7,342 nt of DNA from Myxococcales bacterium. GTDB taxonomy: Bacteria > Myxococcota_A > Polyangia > Polyangiales > Houyiibacteriaceae. A program made the position numbers and the translations under genes. How positions within the stretch are numbered: position 1 is the stretch's first letter; each line of letters begins with the position of its first letter. The notes under the pieces were generated by a model. That model was not told the DNA's origin, made no database searches, and worked only from the letters and a program-made list of their open reading frames with translations. This document shows positions 1-7,342 of this stretch, in pieces. The DNA lies in NCBI GenBank assembly GCA_020354595.1, contig CP070650.1, forward strand, positions 2,275,871-2,283,212. Direction: 5' to 3'.

Positions 1-1297
1 GAACCTCGTGTGTAACGTGCGCGGCCATTCGGCCGATGGCAGCCAAGCGCTCGGTCTGAATGAGCTTCGACTTGGTCGCGACGGCGTCCGATACGTCGTC
101 CGCCACGACCAGGACACCGCGAAGGCCCTTCTCCCCCGCCTCGTCGCCAAACGGGGTCACGAGCACGTCCACCAGGTGCTCGGTGAAACCGGAGACTCGC
201 TCCCCTTCCAGCGTGACAGCCGCTCCCCCCTCGGCGACCTTCGCGATGACCCCGCCAAGGGCTGGAAAACGCCGGAGGAGCGACGTGTTGTCGAGTGACG
301 AACCGACGTCTCGCGAGTTGACGCCGAGAATCTCGTCCGCGGCGGGGTTCGTCGTCCTGATGATGCGGTCACGATCGACGACCAGGATCGCCGCTCGCAG
401 CGCCTCGACGATCTGCACCTGCATCCGTTGCAGGCGTTGCTCCGCGAGCGCTGCTTCGCGGAGGCTTTGATCGCGCGCTGCGAGCGCGAGAACCATTCGC
501 TCGAACTCGGCGACGAGCTGACCGAGCTCATCGTCGCGCTTGATGTCGACGGTGCTCGACAGGTCGCCCCGTGCCACGGCGGCCACCCGTTGGTGCAAGA
601 GCGGAATGGGCCGGAGTAACCGTTGCGACAGAAACGTGACGCCGATGCCGACGACCAGTGCCAGCAATCCGAGCAACCCCAGGAGAAAAGTTGCGCGTTG
701 GGACTGCGCGGCAGCGAGGGCGCTGGTTCGCGAAATGCGCTGCTGCACGCTTTGTGACGCGCGGTCGTAGTTGCGCTCGATCCTCTGCTCCGTGGTCCGG
801 AGCTTCGAGAGCAGCTCGTCGGATGCCTCGGCGCCCTCTTCGTCCATCGCGCTGAAGAGCTGCTCGTACTGGACGTCGATCTGCTCGTAGGCGCGACTGA
901 TGGCGTCGAGCTCCCTCCGAACCGAGCGCAACGGGGCAGGTTGCCCGAGCTCTTCGGCCAAAGCCTCCGCACGCTCCACGCCCTCGTACGCACGCCCGAG
1001 CGTGGTCGGCCGAATGCGCAACGCCGCGCGCAGCCACTTCTTCGTGGGTGTGCTCCGCTCGGAGTCGCGCGCGCGCTCGACGAGGTTTGCGTAGACGCTC
1101 TGCGTCGCTTTGGCCTGGCTCAACGTCAGCGCCAGAGGCAGATATCCATCCTCGAGCAGCCCGAGCGTTTGAGACGTTCGGTGATGTTGCAGGAAGCTCA
1201 GCCCTCCGACCACACCGAACGCGACGAGCACGACGATGTAACCGAGCACGATACGAGTCGGAATCGTGAGCCATTTCCGGCGTGCAGGACGAGCCAC
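1..1297 (-). CDS. Membrane sensor histidine kinase (HAMP-PAS-HisKA), 3' end outside window
   Basis: This is the N-terminal 432 residues of a two-component sensor kinase. The start is GTG at 1297: an in-frame TAG lies four codons upstream, and the product begins MARPARRKWLTIPTRIVLGY. A first membrane helix (about residues 17-36) is followed by a largely helical, charged extracytoplasmic region (about 37-200) with no sensor family I recognise. A second helix (about 203-224) leads into a HAMP linker (about 225-276, with the conserved RPI proline and a DELGQL motif). Next come a short coiled-coil stretch rich in Ala, Gln, Arg and Glu (276-295) and a PAS-like domain (about 294-410, ILVVDRDRIIRTTNPAADEI). 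The H-box follows (RLAAIGRMAAHVTHEV); the predicted phospho-accepting histidine is residue 430, at bases 8-10. The ATPase domain lies off the left edge. The gene is 149 bp downstream of pyrG on the same strand. No cognate response regulator is visible and the signal cannot be predicted. Family assignment is firm; specificity is unknown. Confidence 0.9.
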   Translation of the reverse strand, partial: MARPARRKWLTIPTRIVLGYIVVLVAFGVVGGLSFLQHHRTSQTLGLLEDGYLPLALTLSQAKATQSVYANLVERARDSERSTPTKKWLRAALRIRPTTLGRAYEGVERAEALAEELGQPAPLRSVRRELDAISRAYEQIDVQYEQLFSAMDEEGAEASDELLSKLRTTEQRIERNYDRASQSVQQRISRTSALAAAQSQRATFLLGLLGLLALVVGIGVTFLSQRLLRPIPLLHQRVAAVARGDLSSTVDIKRDDELGQLVAEFERMVLALAARDQSLREAALAEQRLQRMQVQIVEALRAAILVVDRDRIIRTTNPAADEILGVNSRDVGSSLDNTSLLRRFPALGGVIAKVAEGGAAVTLEGERVSGFTEHLVDVLVTPFGDEAGEKGLRGVLVVADDVSDAVATKSKLIQTERLAAIGRMAAHVTHEV

Positions 1298-1303
1298 CCC
1301 CCG

Positions 1304-1333
1304 ATCCTAAACCCACCACCCACGACACCGCAA
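1304..1333 (-). promoter_or_regulatory. Candidate promoter of the sensor kinase, leaderless geometry
   Basis: Read on the minus strand, TTGCGG (1333-1328) and TAGGAT (1309-1304) are separated by 18 bp. The -10-like box ends 6 bp before the GTG start, so transcription would begin at or next to the start codon. The -10 has the TAnnnT pattern, while the -35 keeps only TTG. No separate Shine-Dalgarno sequence fits: the only purine-rich run, GGGG, directly abuts the GTG. The prediction rests on spacing and on similarity to the boxes before pyrG, dinB and dnaX. Confidence 0.35.
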
Positions 1334-1412
1334 TCTACCGTGACTGCCCCCCAGCAAAGCGGCGTGCTCGCACCCGTGTGCGGCATCATCAACGGAGATG
1401 CGGGAAGCGATT

Positions 1413-1434
1413 TCGTCGTCAGCAGCGACGACGA
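1413..1434 (-). terminator. Stem-loop just after pyrG, without a U-tract
   Basis: An 8-bp perfect inverted repeat (TCGTCGTC / GACGACGA, 6-nt loop) starts 12 nt after the pyrG stop codon. On the transcript it is followed by AAAUCGC rather than a run of U, so it is not a standard intrinsic terminator. It may protect the pyrG mRNA 3' end, mark a Rho-type end, or be chance in GC-rich sequence. The rest of the 149-bp pyrG-kinase spacer shows nothing else I can name apart from the candidate kinase promoter. Confidence 0.25.
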
Positions 1435-1446
1435 CGCTGAAAACGC

Positions 1447-3168
<1,722 letters not shown>

Positions 3169-3172
<4 letters not shown>

Positions 3173-4320
3173 TCCGGGAGCAGTGAGGCGCGAGTTAATC
3201 CCGTAGTTCCGAAGCGCTCGCGCAGGGCCTGTGTCGTCGCCGCCAAACGCTCGCGACGCTCGCGCTCGGCATCGGGGAAAAGCTCCTCGCCGGGCTCGTC
3301 GGAGAACGCCGACGCCGATACGCCAGTCAGTCGGACGCCGGATTGCAGATCGTCGAATCGCCCGAGTAGATCGCTCGCAGCCTCGAAGATCGCATCGGTG
3401 TCCGAAACCGATCGCGGCAAGCGCATCTGTCGTGTACGAATCCGGTGGTCGCCATATTTGATCTTCAGCGTGATGACCCGGGCCCAGAGTCCCTTGTCGA
3501 CGAGACGATCGGCCACCTCCATCGACTGACGCAGGATCGGTTTGAGCAAAGCGTCACGCGTCGTGAGATCGTGCTCGAAGGTTGACTCCGTTCCAAGGCT
3601 CTTCGGAGGCGAGCCGACGACGACCGGACGATCGTCGTGCCCCCGAGCAAGCTCTCGAGCAACGGGGCCCCAACTTCCGAGAAGCTGCTCGATCGTGTGC
3701 GAGTCCAATCGCGCGAGGTCGCCGATGGTTCGAAGCCCGGCGGCGCGAAGCCGCACGCGCGCCTTCGGCCCGACCCGCCACATGCGCTCCAACGGCAGCG
3801 GCGCCAGAAAGTCTGCGACCTCACCTTCTCGAACGACGGTCAATCCGTCCGGCTTGTCGAGATCACTCGCGATCTTGGCGACGAACTTGCTCGGAGCAAC
3901 GCCCGCGGACCCGGTCAGCCCCGTCGCGTCGCGGATGTCCTTTTTGATGGCGGCGGCGATCTCCGGCCCGTCCCCAAAGAGAGACCGGCTCCCGGTCACG
4001 TCGAGAAACGCTTCGTCCACTGAAAGACCTTCTACGAGGGGCGTATACCGCCGAAATACGCCGAAAACCGTGCGACTGAGCTCCACATACCTCGACCTTC
4101 GCGGCGGGACGACCACCGCCTCCGGACAACGGCGAAGCGCCTCGATCATCGACATCGCGGACCGAACCCCGGACGGCCGCGCCTCATACGAGGCTGCGGC
4201 CACCACCCCGCGTCGTGAGCGCGCACCCACCAACACCGGCTTCCCCCGCAAATCCGGGTTGTCCAGCTGTTCGACCGACGCAAAAAACGCGTCCATGTCG
4301 AAGTGGATGACTGTACGCAT
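3169..4320 (-). CDS. dinB: DNA polymerase IV (Y-family, translesion)
   Basis: Error-prone Y-family polymerase of 383 residues that copies past damaged template bases. The palm begins MRTVIHFDMDAFFASVEQ, with metal-binding Asp8 and the steric-gate Phe13 region. The second catalytic block is LSVDEAFLDVTG (99-110, Asp102-Glu103). GSAGVAPSKFVAKIASDLDK (137-156) is the usual Y-family block. A helix-hairpin-helix thumb segment (WRVGPKARVRLRAAGLRTIG, 181-200) and a little-finger domain (about 240-345) follow. Near the C-terminus EELFPD (345-350) occupies the place of the beta-clamp-binding motif but lacks the common leading Gln. The tail RERLAATTQALRERFG is typical of the family. The ATG at 4320 matches the family N-terminus; ribosome-site complementarity is weak (AAAAGAGCAC). 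It is divergent from dctQ and upstream of pyrG. I saw no LexA-type operator in the 69-bp upstream spacer, so SOS control is not evident. Confidence 0.97.
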
Positions 4321-4330
4321 GTGCTCTTTT

Positions 4331-4339
4331 GCGACCCTA
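4331..4339 (-). promoter_or_regulatory. TAGGGTCGC box before dinB, candidate -10 element
   Basis: The nonamer TAGGGTCGC (minus strand, 4339-4331) is identical to the one in the pyrG promoter and ends 10 nt before the dinB ATG. Read as a -10 box (TAGGGT), it would place the transcript start 5-8 nt ahead of the ATG, leaving almost no leader. No good -35 hexamer lies 16-18 bp upstream (CTGCAT at 17 bp), so the promoter assignment is tentative. Confidence 0.35.
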
Positions 4340-4351
4340 CCCCAAGAAGCC

Positions 4352-4381
4352 TTGATATGCAGCGCGATCCAAGGTTACCGT
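4352..4381 (+). promoter_or_regulatory. Candidate promoter of dctQM, leaderless geometry
   Basis: TTGATA (4352-4357, five of six matches to the -35 consensus) and TACCGT (4376-4381, TAnnnT pattern) are 18 bp apart. The -10-like box ends 8 bp before the ATG at 4390, so the mRNA would start at or within a base or two of that codon. This fits the absence of a ribosome site close to 4390 (AAGG at 4371-4374 is 15 nt away). It also argues against the in-frame ATG at 4357, which falls at the end of the -35 box. Confidence 0.35.
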
Positions 4382-4389
4382 CCGGCGCT

Positions 4390-5391
4390 ATGGCGGAACC
4401 GGGCGAAGAGAACCGTTATCAGGGTCGGTTTGGCCTCCTGCGACGGGTAGACGACCTGATCTTCAGCGTCGAGATGGGAATCCTGTGGACGTTCCTGGCG
4501 GTGTCTGCGGTGATGGTGTTTCTCGATGTCATGTACCGGCGCTTGGCCGCACCGGACAGCAAGGTGGCCGAGCTCACCGCGCGCATCTTCGGCATCGAGA
4601 GCCCGGAGGCCATGGATAGGCTGACGACCGTGGGACCGATCGCTACCGGGCTACTCGGCGTGGGCCTGCTCTACTTTGCGTTCTGGACAGCCGAAGACCA
4701 CGCCTCTGAAGGCGGCGAGAAATCGACGATGAAGCCGATCATCGAAACCGTCGTCGCGGCTGCGGGTCTCGGCCTACTTGGCTGGATCATGATTCAGCCG
4801 AGCGTTGAATCGCGCTGGTTCTACATGCTCCTCTACGGGCTCTGCGCCGCGTGGTGGCTGTACGGGCAACTCCGCGATCGCGCGCCGGGACTGGCCACAC
4901 GGCTCGTCGCGTTCGTCGTCGTCACTGGGCTATACATCTACGTGACCCTCAACTACTTCCCCGACGGCTACAGCTGGTCGAAAGAGCTGTCGCTCATCAT
5001 GCTGTTGTGGGTCGGTTTCCTCGGCGCAAGCGTGTGCGCCCATGAAGGCAAGCACATCCAGGTTGGCGCGCTGAAGCGAGTCGTACCCCCATCGATGTCA
5101 CGTTACACCGAGGCGATCGGATACCTAGCCACCGCCGCGTTCTGCCTCTTCATGGCGCTGCTCGGTTGGGAGTACGCGAAGGAGGCGCTCCAGCTCGAAG
5201 GCCGCTTCGAGCAGACCAACATCCCCGACTGGGTCGCCACGATCGCGGTTCCGGCCGCGTTCGCCATGACGATGATCCGCTACATCGCCGCAACCATCAG
5301 CTCCATGCTGGGCGGATCGTACGGCGCCGCTCCCGAAGAGGAGGCCATGGTCGCCGCCTCTCAAGCTTCCAAGAAGGGAGCTGAGGGATGA
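4390..5391 (+). CDS. dctQ: TRAP transporter small permease subunit, enlarged DctQ family
   Basis: Inner-membrane small subunit of a tripartite ATP-independent periplasmic (TRAP) transporter, partner of the DctM-type subunit encoded next. The family signature is in the second half: SWSKELSLIMLLWVGFLGAS (195-214) then CAHEGKHIQVGAL (216-228). At 333 residues it is about twice the usual DctQ length (roughly 160-200). Hydrophobic segments by eye are near 28-48, 80-100, 116-136, 142-160, 168-188, 198-217, 240-262 and 280-303. A canonical DctQ has four; here about four extra ones (residues 80-190) lie between helix 1 and the signature helix. I chose ATG 4390. An in-frame ATG at 4357 (344 residues) has AGAAG 7 nt upstream and remains possible, while one at 4303 would overlap dinB. 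It overlaps dctM by 4 bp. The transported substrate cannot be inferred. Confidence 0.88.
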   Translation: MAEPGEENRYQGRFGLLRRVDDLIFSVEMGILWTFLAVSAVMVFLDVMYRRLAAPDSKVAELTARIFGIESPEAMDRLTTVGPIATGLLGVGLLYFAFWTAEDHASEGGEKSTMKPIIETVVAAAGLGLLGWIMIQPSVESRWFYMLLYGLCAAWWLYGQLRDRAPGLATRLVAFVVVTGLYIYVTLNYFPDGYSWSKELSLIMLLWVGFLGASVCAHEGKHIQVGALKRVVPPSMSRYTEAIGYLATAAFCLFMALLGWEYAKEALQLEGRFEQTNIPDWVATIAVPAAFAMTMIRYIAATISSMLGGSYGAAPEEEAMVAASQASKKGAEG

Positions 5392-6962
5392 CCGATCGGC
5401 CGCGGGAGCGGTGGCTCCCCTTCATCATCATCGTCGCACTCGTCCTCTTCCTTCCGTTTCTCGGCAAGGGCGGGCTCTTGGCTGCGGCCATCATCGCGGC
5501 GGCGCTGGTTGGCGCTCCGCTCTTCGTTCTGATCGGCATCGGCACGCTCGGCAGCCTGTTCCTGTGGAGCCACTTCCGCGACATCAACCAGTTCACGATC
5601 ATCATCGAGGGCATTCGTAGCCTCGCGGACAGCCCCACCCTGCTCGCCATCCCGTTCTTCATCATGAGTGGCGCGGTCATGAGCCGCGGACAGATCAGCC
5701 AGCGTTTGATCGACTTCGCGCAGGCGCTGATCGGGTGGGTCCCGGGTGGCATGGCCATGAGCGGCGTCATCGCGTGCATGCTCTTTGCAGCAATCAGCGG
5801 CTCGAGCCCGGCTACGGTCGTCGCAATCGGCTCCATGATGGGTCCTGCACTCATCGCGGCCGGCTACCAAGAGCGTTTCTCGCACGGCCTGCTCACCTCG
5901 GCGGGCTCGCTCGGCATTCTGATCCCACCTTCGATTCCGATGATCGTGTACCCGATCGTCAATCAGGGCGCCGTCATCGAGGTCGAGCGATTGTTCGCAT
6001 CCGGCTTTGGACCGGGCCTCGTGATGGGCTCCATCCTGATCGGGTATTCGTTCTACCACGGCATCCGCGACAAGGTGCCCACCGAGGCCTTCAGGTTCAA
6101 GAAGCTCGCAGCCGCTACGCGAGACGGCTTCTGGGCGCTCATGTTCCCGATCCTGATCCTCGGCGGCATCTACGGGGGCATTTTCAACGCCGTCGAGGCA
6201 TCGGCGATCAGCGTCGTCTATGCGGTCGTCGTCGAGGTGTGGCTGCACCGCGCGCTCAAGCTGAAAGACACGCCACGGATCTTCGGGGAGGTGGGGGTCT
6301 TCCTGGGCTCGTTCCTCGTGATCTTGGTCATGGCCCTCGCGCTCGGCGAGTTCCTCGAGAAGGAGGATATTCCCGCACTCATGGTCGAGTGGATTCAAAG
6401 CAAGGACCTGGCCTACTGGCAGTTCTTGCTGCTTCTCAACGTCATGCTTCTTGCCGTCGGCATGATGATGGACATTCTCAGCGCGATGTTCGTGTTCGTG
6501 CCGCTTTTGGCGCCGATCGCTGCCTCGATGGGCATCGACCCAATGCACTTCGGCATCATCTTCATCGTCAACCTCGAAATCGGATATCTGACCCCCCCGG
6601 TGGGTTTGAACCTCTTCGTCGCGAGCGCACTCTACGAGAAGGGTCTCGGCCACATCATCCGAAGCGTCGCGCCCTTCGTGGGCCTGATGCTGATTGGCCT
6701 CGCCCTCATCACGTGGTACCCGCAGCTTTCGATCGGACTCGGAAACGCGATCATGGGTGGCGATCCGAATCAGATGATCGACGAGGACGGCGACGCCGAA
6801 GGCGATGAGGACGCCGGTGGCATGCCGACCATGGAAGAGATGATGCAAGAGGCCATGGCCGGCGAGGACAGCTGGGAAGACGAAGAAGAAGAGGACGAGG
6901 AAGAGGACGAAGACGAGGCGTTCCCCGAAGAGGACGAGGCCGAGCTCGAAGAGACCGAGTGA
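5388..6962 (+). CDS. dctM: TRAP transporter large permease subunit (DctM family) with acidic C-terminal tail
   Basis: Large membrane subunit forming the substrate and ion path of a TRAP importer; family members couple uptake to a sodium or proton gradient. The product is 524 residues, against roughly 425-450 for ordinary DctM. Signatures include FAAISGSSPATVVAIGSMMG (133-152), GYQERFSHGLLTSAGSLGIL (159-178) followed by IPPSIP, and EIGYLTPPVGLNLFVASALY (397-416). Many hydrophobic helices run to about residue 445. Residues 461-524 then form a non-membrane tail with 35 Asp/Glu and no Lys/Arg. The ATG overlaps the dctQ TGA (ATGA), and AAGGGAG lies 7 nt upstream, so translation is probably coupled and subunit amounts matched. 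No substrate-binding protein gene (DctP or TAXI) is adjacent on either side within the window, so it must be encoded elsewhere. Family assignment is secure; substrate unknown. Confidence 0.95.
   Translation: MTDRPRERWLPFIIIVALVLFLPFLGKGGLLAAAIIAAALVGAPLFVLIGIGTLGSLFLWSHFRDINQFTIIIEGIRSLADSPTLLAIPFFIMSGAVMSRGQISQRLIDFAQALIGWVPGGMAMSGVIACMLFAAISGSSPATVVAIGSMMGPALIAAGYQERFSHGLLTSAGSLGILIPPSIPMIVYPIVNQGAVIEVERLFASGFGPGLVMGSILIGYSFYHGIRDKVPTEAFRFKKLAAATRDGFWALMFPILILGGIYGGIFNAVEASAISVVYAVVVEVWLHRALKLKDTPRIFGEVGVFLGSFLVILVMALALGEFLEKEDIPALMVEWIQSKDLAYWQFLLLLNVMLLAVGMMMDILSAMFVFVPLLAPIAASMGIDPMHFGIIFIVNLEIGYLTPPVGLNLFVASALYEKGLGHIIRSVAPFVGLMLIGLALITWYPQLSIGLGNAIMGGDPNQMIDEDGDAEGDEDAGGMPTMEEMMQEAMAGEDSWEDEEEEDEEEDEDEAFPEEDEAELEETE
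6875..6918 (+). repeat. Purine-rich GA(A/C/G) codon tract coding for Glu/Asp
   Basis: An imperfect run of GAA, GAG and GAC codons near the end of dctM gives a plus strand of almost only G and A with scattered C. It encodes an uninterrupted 16-residue stretch of Glu and Asp (residues 497-510 and neighbours). Such tracts can expand or contract by slippage in whole codons, so the tail length may vary among strains. Confidence 0.6.
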
Positions 6963-6963
6963 G

Positions 6964-6990
6964 CACGGCTGCGCCGACCTCGGAGCCGTG
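6964..6990 (+). terminator. Stem-loop between dctM and dnaX
   Basis: A perfect 7-bp inverted repeat, CACGGCT (6964-6970) and AGCCGTG (6984-6990), encloses a 13-nt loop directly after the dctM stop codon. The loop has a small CCG/CGG pairing of its own. It is followed by ATAGGCTCGC rather than a U-run, so it is not a classical intrinsic terminator. It may still end or process the dctQM message ahead of dnaX, or simply be GC-rich coincidence. Confidence 0.3.
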
Positions 6991-6991
6991 A

Positions 6992-7000
6992 TAGGCTCGC
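6992..7000 (+). promoter_or_regulatory. TAGGCTCGC box before dnaX, candidate -10 element
   Basis: The box TAGGCTCGC differs by one base from the nonamer found before dinB and pyrG and ends 7 nt before the dnaX ATG. As a -10 box (TAGGCT, TAnnnT pattern) it would start transcription within a few bases of the ATG. The -35 position falls in the preceding stem-loop and shows no good match. A conventional ribosome site is also missing. The promoter reading is tentative. Confidence 0.3.
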
Positions 7001-7007
7001 TCGCCCG

Positions 7008-7342
7008 ATGGCGTACACCGTTCTCGCGAGAAAATATCGCCCTCAGAGCTTCGACGACTTGGTCGGCCAGGAGCACGTGGCGCGTACGCTCGGCAACGCC
7101 ATCGAGGCCGACCGGGTCGCCCACGCGTTTCTCTTCACCGGTGTCCGCGGGGTCGGCAAGACGACCACCGCGCGGCTCCTCGCCAAAGCGTTGAACTGCG
7201 AAAAAGGGCCGACCCCGACTCCATGCAACGAGTGCGGGCCCTGCGTGGACATCACTGCGGGCATCGACGTCGACGTTCAGGAGATCGACGGCGCCTCCAA
7301 CAACAGCGTCGAGGACGTGCGCCGGCTTCAAGAGTCCCTTCC
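7008..7342 (+). CDS. dnaX: DNA polymerase III tau/gamma subunit (clamp loader), 5' part
   Basis: Clamp-loader ATPase that opens and loads the beta sliding clamp and, as tau, links the replicative polymerases. Only the first 111 codons are in the window. The N-terminus [20 protein letters not shown] is typical. The Walker A motif [12 protein letters not shown] spans 45-56 with Lys51. Four zinc-binding cysteines at 64, 73, 76 and 79 fall at the same numbers as in E. coli Dna[16 protein letters not shown] (93-107) is the conserved block that follows. The Walker B motif, the arginine-finger (SRC) region, the tau-specific part and any programmed frameshift site lie to the right of the window. The ATG at 7008 is fixed by family alignment; no other in-frame start lies nearby. 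It is 45 bp downstream of dctM on the same strand, so it could be co-transcribed as well as use its own promoter. Confidence 0.96.
   Translation, partial: MAYTVLARKYRPQSFDDLVGQEHVARTLGNAIEADRVAHAFLFTGVRGVGKTTTARLLAKALNCEKGPTPTPCNECGPCVDITAGIDVDVQEIDGASNNSVEDVRRLQESL

Larger units (their letters stand above)
4321..4389. other. Divergent dinB / dctQ spacer
   Basis: These 69 bp separate the two divergently read genes and must hold both promoters. The minus-strand TAGGGTCGC box lies at 4331-4339 and the plus-strand TTGATA / TACCGT pair at 4352-4381, so the two candidate promoters sit side by side without overlapping. I see no dyad that would mark a shared operator. Confidence 0.5.

Noticed and set aside
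1413..1434. The stem-loop after pyrG as a clear Rho-independent terminator
   Set aside because: There is no U-run after the stem on the transcribed strand, so it is listed only at low confidence.
4303..4389. dctQ start at 4303
   Set aside because: It would overlap the start of dinB by 18 bp and remove the divergent promoter spacer. The family needs none of these residues.
4321..4389. LexA / SOS operator upstream of dinB
   Set aside because: I looked for CTGT-N8-ACAG and GAAC-N4-GTTC type dyads and found none in the spacer.
3542..4450. A 302-codon plus-strand frame opposite dinB running into dctQ
   Set aside because: It is antisense to the conserved polymerase gene with Ser/Arg/Thr-rich low-information content.
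5735..6808. A 357-codon plus-strand frame inside dctM
   Set aside because: It is an out-of-frame reading of dctM, rich in Arg, His and Gly, with no domain.
5361..7331. A 656-codon open frame on the minus strand opposite dctM and the start of dnaX
   Set aside because: It lies fully antisense to two clear gene families. Its His/Asp/Glu/Arg-heavy composition is what the complement of GC-rich hydrophobic codons yields; there is no domain and no ribosome site, so it is a shadow.

Overview
The window is a high-GC bacterial chromosomal segment. It holds three complete housekeeping or transport units and two genes cut by its edges. Dense gene packing, strong G/C third-position bias (which produces long shadow frames) and the protein features suggest a deltaproteobacterial / Myxococcota-type organism. 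That placement is inference; nothing in the window fixes the taxon. I see no tRNA, rRNA, CRISPR array, insertion sequence or attachment site, so this looks like core chromosome rather than a mobile island.

Left part, all minus strand, read right to left: dinB (DNA polymerase IV, 3169-4320), pyrG (CTP synthase, 1447-3099), then a membrane sensor histidine kinase (start GTG at 1297). The kinase runs off the left edge exactly at its H-box, so its catalytic domain is outside. pyrG has a good promoter of its own (TTGACA, 17-bp spacer, TAGGGT) whose -35 box contains the dinB stop codon, and a small stem-loop at the expected 5' end of its mRNA.

Right part, all plus strand: a divergent 69-bp spacer, then a TRAP-transporter permease pair, dctQ (4390-5391) and dctM (5388-6962), overlapping by ATGA. 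After 45 bp comes the start of dnaX (7008 to the right edge), the clamp-loader tau/gamma subunit. No DctP/TAXI-type substrate-binding protein gene lies in the window. Both permease subunits are unusual. DctQ is about twice normal size, with extra predicted membrane segments between the first helix and the family signature. DctM ends in a strongly acidic tail of about 60 residues.

Functionally this is nucleotide supply (PyrG), lesion bypass (DinB) and replicative clamp loading (DnaX) beside a solute importer and a signalling kinase. They look like chromosomal neighbours, not one pathway. The most interesting structure not explained by the genes is an octamer, TAGGNTCG. By eye it occurs only four times on either strand, each time in sense orientation a short way upstream of the start of kinase, pyrG, dinB and dnaX. 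It fits a -10 element (TAnnnT), and for three of the genes it would imply leaderless or near-leaderless mRNAs. I did not find a clearly new biological system.
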